Positions 10,797 to 22,030 of a stretch of DNA of 64,000 nucleotides are shown in pieces. The stretch lies in the NCBI GenBank assembly GCA_946902875.1, contig OX336348.1, positions 18,067,741-18,131,740 of the forward strand, read 5' to 3'. A model generated the notes under the pieces. That model did no database searches. It was given only the letters and a program-made list of their open reading frames with translations, and was not told where the DNA came from. Source of the DNA: Nematopogon swammerdamellus (taxonomy: Eukaryota > Arthropoda > Insecta > Lepidoptera > Adelidae). A program made the position numbers and the translations under genes. Each line of letters opens with the position of its first letter. Within the stretch, counting starts at the first letter, position 1.

Positions 10797-13725
10797 TTGA
10801 ACACTGGCTTCGACCAGCTCGTAGCTACTGTTCAAATTAATAGTCTCGATATTCTTGCGTTGAATGAAACATGGTTGTCGGATGTAGACTTGGTAGCTGA
10901 TTACCAGATACCCGGGTACGTGTTGCAGCACCGACCGCGCGGCGCACGGGGCGGGGGAGTCGGCTTCTACATTCGGTCAAGTTTGGTGGTAAAATCGCTC
11001 GATGTTCCTAATGGATCACTAGAGCAGCTATGGGTACAAGTAAAGTGTGGGAAGTTCACGTGCGCATTTGGCGCCGTGTATCGCGCACCATCGATAAGTG
11101 TGTCTTATGGTATTGATCATTTAAGCGAAGTGTTGGGAATTATTGTGCCCGCCTCGGACTTTACATTTCTAATGTCTGATTTTAACATTAATTGGATCCA
11201 AAATATACCACATGTATCATTGTTTAAGGGTACTCTGTTCAATTTGGTCTAAGTCAATTAATATCCGAACCCACCAGAGTTACGGACACCTCCCAGAATC
11301 TCCTAGATCTAATTTGTACTAACGCTGAGGAACACGTTATCGAAACCAGGGTGCTACATAATGACGCAATCAGCGATCATAATATGGCAGTGGTCTCACT
11401 AAAATTCAAGAAAACTCCTTGCAAGGCACAATTTATTACCTACAGAGCATTCAATAAAATAAATATGGATATATTGGACGCTGCAATAGATAACATTGGT
11501 TGGTCAAATATAAATAAATTGGTGAGCCTAGACGAGATGGTTGAAATGTTTAATGAGCATGTCTTGGATCTGTTCGATAAATTGGCACCTATACGGACGG
11601 TAAAATTCACAACTAATAGTAGACCTTGGATAACAGATACTATAAAGTTTATGATCCAGCTTCGAAATAAAGCGGGTTCTAAAGTATCAAAGTCTAAAAG
11701 TGCAGTACACCTAAGATATTACAAAGACCTTAGAAACCTCGTGACTAGTAGCTTGCAACACGAGAGAACTGCATATTTTTCGCATCATGTAAATAAAAAC
11801 ATACGCGATAGCAAATCCTTGTGGTCTGGATTTAGCAAAGTAAGTTCGTTGAAATCTGCTCCTGATATTCCTCCATCTTTTTGCAACCCTACACTGATTA
11901 ACAATAATTTTGTTAAACTACCTGACACTGCTTCAGTTTCTACTCAGATGATGACCGATTACAGAACAAGCCGCAACATCTGCCCCCCTGAGCTCTCATT
12001 CCATGTCAGTCAGTCAGTCAGTCAGCGTGTAAGCGTCCACTGCTGGACATACGCCTCTCCAATTTTCCTCCAGTCCTCCCGGCCTTCAGCGATACGGAAC
12101 CACCGATTTCCGCCGGCGCACTTTATGTCGTCGTCCCAGGTCTCATTCCATACAGTCGGTGAATGTGACATTTTCAACATGATTAGAAAAATCAAATCGA
12201 ATGCAATGGGGGCGGATGGAATTTCTATGAGAATGTTAGAATTAACCTTGCCAAATTCTTTACAAACCATTACGACCATAATAAATAAATCTATTAGTTG
12301 ATCCAAATCTATATTTCCCAGAATTTGGAAAAAAGCTATTATTACCCCAATTCCAAAAAAAAACAAATTACTAGTGTTTCAGATCTTCGTCCAATTAGTA
12401 TCCTGCCAGCCTTGTCAAAAATATTAGAAAAAACTATCTTTCACCAACTTACTAGGCATGTTGAGGACCACAACATTCTACCGCCTTATCAATCCGGTTT
12501 CAGAAAATCGTACAGTCCCGCCACAGCTCTGTCGGAGGTAACTGATGGCATTCTTGCATCCATGGACAGAGAACGAGTCTTGATTCTGGTCCTGTTGGAT
12601 TACTCTAGCGCTTTCGATTGTATGGATGTCAAGCTGTTGACTGCGAAGCTTTACCACTATGGTCTCTCACTGCCTGCATGTGAATGGTTTGAATCATATT
12701 TATCGGGTCGTGCACAGATCACCAAGTTAATGGGCAGCGATGGTGCTTTTATTTATTCTAATTTGGTCAATCTCGACAATGGCTGTCCTCAGGGTTCCAT
12801 ACTTTCTCCTATTTGCTATATAATCTACACAGCTGATATGTGCTAATGTGTAAAGAACTCGAACTACCACCTATTTGCGGACGATTGTCAACTTCGGATA
12901 TCATGCTCTGTTGATGATTTAGACGTTACTGTAAGCAAACTGAACAAGGACTTAGAGAGGATTTGGCAGTGGTCCGACCGGCATGGACTAGCACTAAACC
13001 CGCAGAAGTCGCTCATGATGATTATTGGTTCCAGACAACAACTAGCTAAGATCATGGTCACGCCGCGTGTGGTGCTGAACGGTGTTCCAGTATCCTATGT
13101 TCAATCGGCTAGAAATCTAGGGATAATTTTTGATAGTCGATTAACATTCGAAGAGCATGTGCTAAAAAAATGTCAATGTCCCTTCTCTAGACTTAAAGTA
13201 TTGTATAAAAATAGATCTTTCTTGAGTACAGCTGTTCGAAAAACTGTCTCTGATGCGCTGGTACTTTCACTATTTGAGTTTGGTTCTACTGTTTATGGCC
13301 CACGAATCACTAAGAATTGTTCCAATAAAATCCAAAGAGTTCAAAATGCCTGTGCTCGCTTTTGTTTTAATGTACCCAAAAGAGCGCACGTTACACCATT
13401 CCTCAACGATCACGGAATCCTAAAAATAAAACACAGGCGTGAACTGCAATTCGCTTATCAAATCCACAAGCTGATAAAATTTGAGAAACCTGACTACCTC
13501 TGGAGAAAGTTGGAATTGGCAGGTGAACATCTATCTCGTCAAACTAGAGGTACAGGTCGATTAGTCCTCATTGCGAAGCACCGCGGCGCCGCATTTAGAG
13601 GTTCATTCCGATATGCGGCGACGCTGTGCTGGAATAATTTGCCACCCCCACTAAAGGAGTTACAGTCCACTGCAGTTTTTAAAAATAAACTTAACAAGAT
13701 TATTTTTGAATCTCAGCGTGGCTGA
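10797..13725 (+). pseudogene. CR1/L2-like LINE ORF2 (endonuclease + RT), broken
   Basis: Endonuclease: LALNETW, GGGVGFYIRSS and a GDFN-like motif changed to SDFN, in a frame open to 11252. A frameshift near 11250 then gives SEPTRVTDTSQNLLDLI and SDHNMAVV in the next frame. RT: AMGADGI, a TGA at 12299-12301, a frameshift in the A-run near 12360, then DLRPISILPALSKILEK, LLDYSSAFDC, GCPQGSILSP, a TAA at 12844-12846, the catalytic LFADDCQL (about 12880-12900), and a C-terminal region to 13725. An upstream in-frame VRSLNTGF before 10797 shows the ORF began earlier; codon 10797 is TTG. It forms an element with the ORF1 at 9167. There are at least two frameshifts, two stops and an RTE insertion at 12005, so it is dead. 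The motif set is shared with 60766-62720 and 37005-37950. Confidence 0.85.
12005..12151 (-). mobile_element. Short RTE-type LINE 3' fragment with 11-bp target duplication
   Basis: The 11-bp tctcattccat occurs at 11994-12004 and again at 12141-12151, flanking the insert. Read on the minus strand the insert encodes EGREDWRKIGEAYVQQWT then a stop-like end, the C-terminus typical of RTE-clade ORFs. It finishes in a (gact)n tail (12004-12023 on the plus strand), as RTE elements end in short tandem repeats. The insert plus duplication is 147 bp (49 codons) without plus-strand stops, so the host LINE frame remains open through it. Confidence 0.85.
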
Positions 13726-14400
13726 GTAGGAAAATTTATTTATCCTCTCAAATGTATCCTTTCAATATTATTGTTTTGGTTTTGTTCGTTTCTACTTATC
13801 TATTGTTATAATTTATAAGATTCCTCAAATGTGTTCTGTGTGTACCTAATTGTATTGTTTGGTTAGTCACTAGGTAGTGTTTTATCCTTTGCTTTGTTGT
13901 GTTTTAATCATTTATTTATTTGTGAGAATTGGCTGGGTTTGTATTAGGGATTAGGAATTAGAATTAGTTTTATATAATAGATAGATAATTATGTAATTGT
14001 ACTACTATAGAGTACGGTGTAGACTTAGGATTTGCTTATTAAATTTTTTGGGCATAGCGTTTGGGTTATATATATAAGGGTAGTTATTTTCTTATTTGGT
14101 GAGTATTATTTTATATTGGGTGGGGCTTAAAACCAGCGACTCCATGTAGCTACCTAGGTATATGGAGTCACATGCTGTGTCACATCCTTTCCCGGTCATG
14201 GGGGTGGGCACTGTATGTACATATATCTTTATTTTTTATGCTTTATATTGTCAACTTGTTATTTTAAGGTGTATATTGTACTGCCTCGTGATCGAGAATT
14301 GAACGTTTTTTACTTTTTTTTACTTTTCTTTTTAAACGACAATTAAAGTATATTATTTGAAATTGCTCTTTATACTAATTTATAATAATCAAAATAATAT
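13726..14400 (+). other. Probable 3' UTR of the CR1/L2-like LINE and spacer
   Basis: AT-rich DNA follows the ORF2 stop without any gene. The precise 3' end is not visible. 14112-14220 has two short inverted copies of ctacctaggtatatggagt-like sequence (the gactccatgtag/ctacctaggtatatggagtc pair), a small hairpin. Confidence 0.4.
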
Positions 14401-15467
14401 TCTCCATCATGGTGAGTTCTGTCAGTTCCCAACATAAACTGTTTTCTCGGCCGAGTTGGCCGTCAGAGGTGCGCTTTTGTGCCGGTTTGTGTCACGCACG
14501 ACGATTTCGTACAGCGCACATCTCTGTACTGCTGTGCTGTGCTCGCACGATGGACAGTCTCGTGCAGTTCGTGTCACGATTGTCCAACGCGCACGAAGTA
14601 GCACAAACTTCCACGTTTTGACTGCATTATGCAAACTGTCTTGGTTTTAATTCAGCGTGATTGTATATTTCACTTTATTATTTTATAAGATCTTCAACTA
14701 AAGTATGTATATATCCCTCAATGTCTAAGATTAAATAATCTTTTCCAGACATTTTAAATGAATAAGTACCTAGGTTAATAAATATTATAGACTTTACTGC
14801 GATGCAGAAGGCGGACTTTGCCGACACGCGCCAAGGACGAGTGAAGCATGCAGCACTCACAATGCACAGCACAGCACAGTAGATATTGTAAGGTTCAAAT
14901 TTTAACCTTAAGAGAATCGGGAAGTCCGCTCTCCTCCATACAACAGGGGAAGTCTATTTTCAACCCTTAAATCTTGCACTACCATTTTCTAATTTTTATG
15001 TGTAAAAGATATCAATATCTATGCCCCTATGTTGTCCTTTTTTCGTGATTTAATTTTAAATAAAATATATTTGATTATAAAAGTGTCAAAATATAGCCTA
15101 ACTTTCATATTTTTTATATGGAAAACTATTAAAAAAATTATTAAAATTAAAACATAGGGGCCTCCAGTAGGCTTTTGTTAATAGCAAAAAAAAATATATC
15201 ACTTAAATTGAGGAAGAATAAAGACATGAAAACAGACTTCGCCTGAATGATGATTCACAAATATTTTGTAGGCAGTTAGCTTCTGAGCTGCAATTGTCCT
15301 TTTCACACAATTCGGGGTGAGGGGGGAACTACTCATGGACAACCCACTAATACAGAAACATATTACGTGATGTAATAGTAAAGTTCATTTCATTATCGAT
15401 ATATTTTCTGTAGGGTTGGGATGAATTTTATCGATGTAATGTAAGCATCTACGAGTATGTAAGTCTT
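14401..15467. other. Intergenic, no supportable gene
   Basis: 14440-14660 is a moderately GC-rich segment with many gtgct/gcacg words. 14800-14880 has acacgcgccaaggacga-type sequence that resembles 19740-19800, suggesting a shared dispersed repeat. The remainder is AT-rich. The short ORFs overlap on both strands and show no domain. Confidence 0.4.
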
Positions 15468-15616
15468 TATAATGCGCGGGACGGATCTCGGCATGTCGCC
15501 GCCGCAGCGGTTCGTCAGTGTTCTCCCTCGCACCCGCACCGTACTTGTATAGTGTATTCGCGTGGCGGGTCGCCCGCTGCGGCGACGACACGCCGAGATC
15601 CGTCCCGCGCATTATA
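15468..15616. repeat. GC-rich inverted repeat (about 43-bp arms)
   Basis: The left arm tataatgcgcgggacggatc continues with tcggcatgtcgccgccgc. The right arm ends gatccgtcccgcgcattata, preceded by ccgctgcggcgacgacacgc, so the two are reverse complements with one or two differences around a loop of about 63 bp. It could fold as an RNA hairpin or be a tiny foldback transposon. The ORFs on both strands here arise from the palindrome. Confidence 0.75.
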
Positions 15617-15764
15617 CTACTAGTCAAAGAACAAAAGATATTTAAAATTAGGTGGTGGGCCATATCAAAATTTAGTTTTTGTAATATAACAGAAAAATTC
15701 AGCTTTTTTGCTGAATTTTAATAAGATACTTTTTTAATAATTTAAAAAGGTCTATTTTCTGAAA

Positions 15765-15860
15765 TATCATCATTATCATCAGCCTGTATCGGTCCACTGC
15801 TGGACATAGGCCTCTCCCAAGGCACGCCACCACACGCGGTCTTCCGCTCTTCAATATAAA
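15765..15860 (-). mobile_element. RTE-type LINE 3' fragment
   Basis: The segment atcggtccactgctggacat followed by aggcctctcccaa is the reverse complement of the RTE ORF C-terminal region, the same as 12025-12060. It is preceded by a cat/atc-rich stretch equivalent to the RTE tandem-repeat tail. It lies just before a Jockey-like RT fragment and looks like an independent short insertion. Confidence 0.6.
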
Positions 15861-15887
15861 GTAATAAATTTGAACCTTCAGAAAACG

Positions 15888-16110
15888 GTCTTTCAGAAAA
15901 AGCTACTACAGCTCATGAAGTACCTGGAGACGAATGGTCTCATCAGCGATCGGCAATACGGCTTCCGGCCAAAACGATCAGCTGGTGATCTCCTAGCGTA
16001 CATCACTCGTCTTTGGGGTGAATGGCTTGAAGATCATGGTGAATCCTTGGAAATTGGCCTTGATATTGCCAAGGCATTTGACCGGGTTTGGCACAAGTCG
16101 CTCTTATTCA
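15888..16110 (+). pseudogene. Jockey-like LINE RT fragment
   Basis: About 70 codons nearly identical to residues 515-580 of the LINE at 4984-7896: LMKYLETNGLISDRQYGFRP, SAGDLLAY, GLDIAKAFDRVWHKSLL. Homology stops abruptly at about 16110, where AT-rich DNA takes over, leaving only the palm entry motif. The endonuclease part of a close relative lies downstream (16930) in the same orientation, so the fragments are in the reverse of the genomic LINE order. Confidence 0.85.
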
Positions 16111-16929
16111 TTTATTTTAATTTTTTCGCTTTAATTTTTTTTTTTCTTATACGAAGTCGCATTAGCATACAATTATTATATAACAAGGAACCCCAGACCA
16201 TGCCTAACGTATGCCAGAAACACCGAAAGATAACCTCGCTTGGTATAGAAGTTACAGCTAGGTACGTAAGTTTTTTCGTTAGGGTTGTCACAAATGTTCG
16301 GGCTAAGTTTGGCCGAACATTTTTAACAACTAAATCAAATGAAATGAAATTTAATGAACAAAAAAATTATTATACAAGAGTTGACAAACAAAAACAAATA
16401 TGAAAAACATCAGTACACTATATTATATTATAATATCTAAGAATCTATTTATAAACTGTGAAATTGATAGATTATCCAAATTTATCTATGTTTAAAGTAA
16501 TCAAGAGCTCAAATAGATAAAGAAAATGACTTTGAGAGCGTATTCAAATATAAGCGTATAGTGACTCGCCGACTGTGAGCGTGCTGACTGTGAGCTATAA
16601 GAAGCGATTAGTCGGCCTCAGGTCAGTGAGCTAAATGAGCATATTTATCGTGTAATTACATTGTAACGTAGTAGTCTGCGGTAGCCAGAGAGAGCGAAAC
16701 CGACTGGCGGCTTAGTTTCCAAGTATAGCCGTTTTAATTTTGGCAGCTGTCATTCGAAATGAAGATCTTGACGAGGTCTATCATTTATACCATCACACTA
16801 GTAGCCTAGATTTTTTTACAAAAAAAATAAATAAATAAAAAACAAAATTATAACATTATTTTTTAAATTTTTTTTTATTATTATTATTTGTCCACCATCA
16901 CCTAAAGAAAGACGGCGAAGCCGTCTTTA
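16111..16929. other. Intergenic, AT-rich
   Basis: No supportable gene. 16195-16265 (cccagaccatg..., gcttggtatagaag) is repeated in reverse at about 18555-18620 (cttctataccaagcgagt, ccatggtctgggg), so the interval 16195-18620 is bracketed by an inverted pair around the LINE endonuclease fragment. The frames at 15870-16403 beyond 16110 carry no domain. Confidence 0.45.
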
Positions 16930-17935
16930 CTTTTCCTGACAGAAACGCAAATATCTTGCCCTGCCGATGCTTCTTACTTGCATTACCCTGGCTACACCCT
17001 GGAAGAAGCCTTCCGACCTCGAGCTGGGGTTTGCATGTTTGCCAGGGCAGATATTTGCTGTCGTCGCCTGCGCTGCCTGGAGGACCCCGAGCTTTAAGCG
17101 TTGTGGGTTCACGTGGACTTGGGGACGGTGTCGCGAGTGTACGCTTGTCTTTACAGGTCGCACTCTGGCGACGCGGGGACAGTTCGATTATTCGAGCACT
17201 TGAGTAGAGCGGCAGACGAAGTGCAAGTGCGGTTTCCCTCCGCGAATATGGTTCTGCTCGGAGATTTTAATGCCCACCACGAGGTGTGCCTAGGCTCCGG
17301 GAGAACTGACTTGGCGGGGAGAGCCGCCTACGACTTCGCCCTGACCCATGACCTGTCTCAACTGGTAAACCACCCGACAAGAATACCAGATATAGACGGT
17401 CATGAGCCCCCTCTGCTGGATCTTCTGCTGACAACGAACCCTGTTGGATATAAAGTCACAGTGAGCGCTCCTCTTGGCTCCTCTGACCACTGTCTACTGG
17501 GGTCCACGGTGCAATTTTCGCCTCCTCAGTTCCATACTGGAGGAACGCGTCGAATTTGGCACTACGCGTCAGCAGATTGGGATGGAATGCGAGAACACTT
17601 CGCATCCTACCCATGCAGAGAGCTATACTTCAGTTCGGGTGATCCGTCAGAATGCGCCAATGCCGTCGCCGAGGTGGTTCTGGGGAGAATGGACATGTTC
17701 AATCCCAGTGCCCTGGTCCGCCTTGGTGGTAAGAGCCAGCCCTGGTACAGCCGCGACTGTGCCGATGCTGTCGCAGCTAATGGTGCAGCTTATCGTGCAT
17801 GGTCGTGCGCTCGTGCCAGAGGTGATCCTGACATCTCCGAACTGAAGAAAGAATACAACCGCCTCTTAAGATCCTGCAAGAGGGCTATTGCCAGGGCAAA
17901 ATTCGAGCATATCGGCAGAGTTGGCGACATCGAAT
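16930..17935 (+). pseudogene. Jockey-like LINE endonuclease fragment
   Basis: Closely related to the first 340 residues of the LINE at 4984-7896. It begins at LTETQI (about 16934), with a stop and base changes near 17095, then an open frame from 17101 with WVHVDLGTVSRVYACLYRS, LLGDFNAHHE (117-type Asp kept), and SSDHCLLGS, so the SDH triad that is lost in the 4984 copy is intact here. It ends at HIGRVGD (about 17929), where unrelated sequence joins. Only the target-nicking endonuclease domain and linker remain. Confidence 0.85.
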
Positions 17936-18702
17936 TTATCACGCCCGAGTTGATACCACAAAACTGAATAAAATATCGGTCGAAACAGCCATGTAAATAG
18001 TTCGTGTTTTCTGTCCAGTTCAGTGTAGTTGACATGAAATGAAGGGAAGCACTGACATGGAAGCTAGTTCACCCGGTGTTATGGGCTGACATCACGGATG
18101 TTGTAGGTGATGTAGCGAGGTATGTGTCAGTTTCCATAATTATTGATCGGTAATGGTAGCTCTATATAACAATAAAACTCTTGATGAAGGTAACAATAGA
18201 TCCTATAAGTCAATAAAGAAGAATGATGTATTTTTTTTCAACCGATCAAGATAACATTGAATTTATTATTAAAATTTACCTACATAATGAAATTATCAAT
18301 GTAATTAATAATAATATCTTGAAGGCTTGTCTCCCGCCGCCGGCGGTATTACCATTTTAAATTTTTGTATTAATTTTGTGTATTTTTAGTACTTTTGTAT
18401 AAATATGTAAAATTAATATAATTTTTAAAATGTGAAATAAAGGATATAAATGAAATTACAATTTCGGCCAAACAAATAAAATTAATTTACAATTCGAAAA
18501 GTGACAACCCTGACTGTAAAATTTTCGGCCAATGCAGTACTTATGATAAAACTTCTATACCAAGCGAGTTTATGTTTTGGTTTTTCTAACATACTTTAGC
18601 CATGGTCTGGGGTTATTTGTTAAATAATAATTTTATGCCAATGAGACTTGGTTTAGGTGAAAAAAAAAAATTACTCGTATTGTACTTTTTTTTTGGCTAA
18701 TG
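17936..18702. other. Intergenic with LINE-type 3' tail
   Basis: 17958-18010 (actgaataaaatatcggtcg, then tagttcgtgtttt) is a dispersed end that recurs at 25838-25895 and inverted at 27868-27920. 18325-18450 (gtctcccgccgccggcggta to gaaataaaggata) recurs at 46168-46310 as the 3' tail of a LINE-like element with an AATAAA signal. No gene is present. Confidence 0.5.
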
Positions 18703-18741
18703 CATAGACTGCGTGAGTGGCTCACGCAGTCTATGTATTAG
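18697..18741. repeat. Short near-perfect hairpin (21-bp stem)
   Basis: catagactgcgtgag (18703-18717) and ctcacgcagtctatg (18721-18735) are perfect reverse complements around loop tgg. The stem extends to 21 bp with one mismatch (ctaatg/tattag). It lies between AT-rich spacers and next to a repeat that ends at about 19035. It could be a miniature element remnant; a transcribed hairpin RNA is possible but unsupported. Confidence 0.7.
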
Positions 18742-18859
18742 TTAAAATGCTTCATACTCTTTTCGCCAGATGGCGCGCATACACTTTTTAGTTTCTTGTA
18801 GGGGTTAATTTATACCCCGTACCTTTTTTACATTTTTACCGTGTACCCCGTTAACTTTT

Positions 18860-19035
18860 AACTTTTTCTTATTTTTATTATTTGTTGTTATATCGGACAT
18901 AATAACACATATTCTGTGAAAATTTCAACGGGTGACCTATTACGGTTCAAGAGATAGAGCCCTCGGACAGACAGACAGACAGACGGCGTAGGCTTAGTAA
19001 TAGGTCCCGTACGACGGATACGGAACCCTAAAAAG
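18860..19035 (+). mobile_element. Dispersed repeat end '...acggaaccctaaaa'
   Basis: The segment aataacacatattctgtgaa, tattacggttcaagagatag, (gaca)n, ggcgtaggcttagtaatagg and cgacggatacggaaccctaa is found again at 22130-22270 and, more diverged, at 38760-38905 and 44920-45070. It is non-coding with a GACA microsatellite in the middle. It is a common type of Lepidopteran repeat end; the element class is not assigned. Confidence 0.6.
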
Positions 19036-20244
19036 TTTCACCATCAAACAGGTATCTATAGAATTCTCCTATTCTATAGATTGTACTAAATGTTTTGAAA
19101 TACCAGGGTGTAAAAGAAAACGCTCATGAAAATGTTCAATACATATTCTCATTTTCTTGGATCGACTATCTCTGGCAAAAGAGAAGAATTATAAAATATT
19201 TCCAATTTCGGTTCAATTTTTTCATTCCAAAACTTGTCTCGTTCTTTTTTTCCCCACAGTAATCCCTTCCTCGTTCAAAAAATGAAATAGGCAAATTTAT
19301 TTTCAGTCACATGCATCCGTCCTTGAACTTGATAATAATAATTAGCAATCCTCTAAAAATACGCGACGCTACTCAATCCAAAAAATGAATGCTGCGAAAA
19401 AGCATCAAACCGCGCAACCTGCTGCGCTGCGATCACCATAGTGTCCGCCGAGTGCGTTTGTGTGCGTGCGCCACGTAGACGCACGCACACAGACACAAGT
19501 GAGCTCGGGCGGGTGGTATGTTTGTGTGCGTGACCAGCGGCGCCGCCCACAGCGACAGCAATAAGATGAAGGAAATCCTAAATTTGAAAACGGTTCGCAG
19601 TACACGATGCTCTTAAGTTCAAATTGTAAAATTAAAAATTTCCTGGCAAAATATTCATATAAGCAAGCAGCGCACTCTTCGGTAGCGGGCGGCGCGGCTT
19701 GGCGGTATGAACAAAGAGACATGCATGAAAGCCGTGCCGACAGTCCAGCCGACACGCGGCACGCGCGCGGCGAGTGCTCCGCGCGCGCCAAGGACGAACG
19801 AATGCAGCGCACAGTGGGGCTAGTCGGTAAATTTGAAACATTTGGAAATTCAGTAAAAACTACTACACAACAGAAACTAACTAGTAACTGTTAACAAACA
19901 ACTTTTAAATAACGATTAAAATTAACGATTATTTGGCGATTAACGATTAGTGCATTATACTGTCTAAACATCGTCATTTCGCCGCGCCCCGGCACACCAT
20001 ACGAACACCCTATTCACCTATTCAATCCCTCTGTCACACTGATAGTGTTGTAAAGGCGGAAAAATACATTTTGAATAAAACGAAGAATACGGGGGTTTTC
20101 CGTTTCTTGCATGCATGATGTGATGATACCAATACTGGATGAAATTTTCGAAATCGTATTTTTGGTCAATTTTGTGAAAAAAATCATGGAATCAATGTTC
20201 AATTACGTTTTAATAGCAATTTTGCAATTACATTTTTTTCTCGC
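19036..20244. other. Intergenic, includes a GC-rich patch
   Basis: 19400-19560 and 19670-19830 are GC-rich with overlapping ORFs on both strands (e.g. 19405-19812), none with recognisable domains. The words acacgcggcacgcgcg and cgccaaggacgaacgaatgc echo 14815-14860. The rest is AT-rich and shows no gene. Confidence 0.4.
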
Positions 20245-22030
20245 TCTCGGGAAATTTCCCGGACTGGATTTTTCTACGGGATCGTATTTATTGACTAAAT
20301 ATAAACTTCTTTTGTTCTTAGGTGATTTTCTCTAGAGTGGCCGGTTATGGAGATATAATTTTTTTCAGAAATTTTCATTTCTACTCAATTTACAAGAAAA
20401 CCAGGGAAGATGTGATACAATAATCTAAGAGTGTATCGAACTGCTTACAAAACAAGACCTAATTTGTTGTCGTACCATCAATGGTTCTCGATTTATAGCT
20501 CGCCGCGATTCTGAATTATGCAGGACGGCATTTGTATGGTAAGCTCCGCCCCCTTTCCTGGTTTAATTTCTCGAATGTTGATATTTTTTTGCCTGAATCT
20601 TATTTCTACACGAAATATAAGACACTTTTATTCTTACACATTTTTCAATAAAATGGATATTTCCGGAGAAAAAAAAATCTTAAAATATTTTTTCCAAAAT
20701 GTTCTCGATTGCTGATGTTTTTTTGGCGGATTCTTATTTCTAAACTAAATATAAGACACTTTTATTCTTACACGTTTTTAACTTAAGTCGATATTTCCGG
20801 AGAGAAAAATAAAACAACCTATTTGTTCATATTTTCTCGAATGTTGATGTTTTTTCGCCTGAATCTTATTTCTAGACGAAATACGAATCTGTAGTGAACA
20901 TTTAAAAAAGTGGCCACCATTTTGAACTTTTAATTACTGGACCGATTGCTTTCAAAATCGATATCTGGGTGTCTGTGTGGGCTCTGAATACGAATCTGTA
21001 GTCAAAATTTAAAACAAGTGGCCACCATTTTGAACTTTTTAGCTACTGGACCGATTGCTTTCAAAATTGATATCTGGGTGTCTGTGTGGGTTTTGAATAC
21101 GAATGTGTAGTCAAAATTTAAAAGAAGAAGCCGCCATTTTGAACTTTTTAGTTACTGGACCGATTGCTTTCAAAATCTATATCTGGGTGTCTGTTGTAAA
21201 TTTGTAGTCAAAACTAAAAGGTTCAAAATGGCGGCCACTTGTTTTAAATTTTGACTACAGATTCGTATTCAGAGCCCACACAGACACCCAGATATCGATT
21301 TTGAAAGCAATCGGTGCAGTAATTAAAAGTTCAAAATGGCGGCCACTTTTTTAAATGTTCACTACAGATTCGTATTTCGTCTAGAAATAAGAATCGGGCG
21401 AAAAAACATCAACATTCGAGAAAATATGAAAAAATAGGTTGTTTTATTTTTCTCTCCGGAAATATCGACTTAAGTGAAAAACGTGTAAGAATAAAAGTGT
21501 CTTATATTTCGTTTAGAAATAAGAATCCGCCAAAAAAAACATCAACAATCGAGAACATTTTGGAAAAAAATCTTTTAGATTTTTTTTTCTCCGGAAAATC
21601 CGGAAATATCATTTTTTTTTTCAAAAACGTGTAAGAATAAAAGTGTCTTATATTTCGTCTAGAAATAAGATTGAGGCGAAAAAATATCAACTTTCGAGAA
21701 ATTAAATCAGGAAAGGGGGCGGAGCTTTCCATACAAATGCCGTCCTGCATAATTCAGAATCGCGGCGAGCTATATATCAAGAACCAATGATGGTACGACA
21801 CCAAATTAGGTCTTGTTTTGTAATCAGCTCGATACACTCTTAGATTATTTTATCACATCTTCCCGGTTTTCCTGTAAATTGAGTAGAAATAAAAATTTCT
21901 GAAAAAAATCATATCTCCATAACCGGCCACTCTAGAGAAAATCATCTGAGAACAAAGGAAGCTTGTATTTAGTCAATAAATACGATCCCAAAGAAAAATC
22001 CAGTCCCGGAAATTTCCCAGGAAATTTTCA
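20245..22030. mobile_element. Large foldback element (about 1.8 kb)
   Basis: 20245-21195 is repeated as its reverse complement in 21200-22020. Examples: gccgcgattctgaattatgc (20500s) with gcataattcagaatcgcggc (21750s), tctctagagtggccggttat (20327) with ataaccggccactctagaga (21918), and gggaaatttcccgg with ccgggaaatttccc-type ends. The arms are about 900 bp and well conserved. Near the centre each arm holds copies of an approximately 115-bp tandem unit (accgattgctttcaaaat, tctgggtgtctgtgtgggt, acgaatctgtagt). No transposase ORF is present. Confidence 0.8.
20885..21215. repeat. 115-bp tandem repeat in the foldback arm
   Basis: Three successive copies of a unit with cgaatctgtagtcaaaattt, tggccaccattttgaacttt, actggaccgattgctttcaa and gatatctgggtgtctgtgtg, starting near 20885, 20990 and 21100, with inverted copies to about 21370. 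No coding capacity is recognised. Confidence 0.75.
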
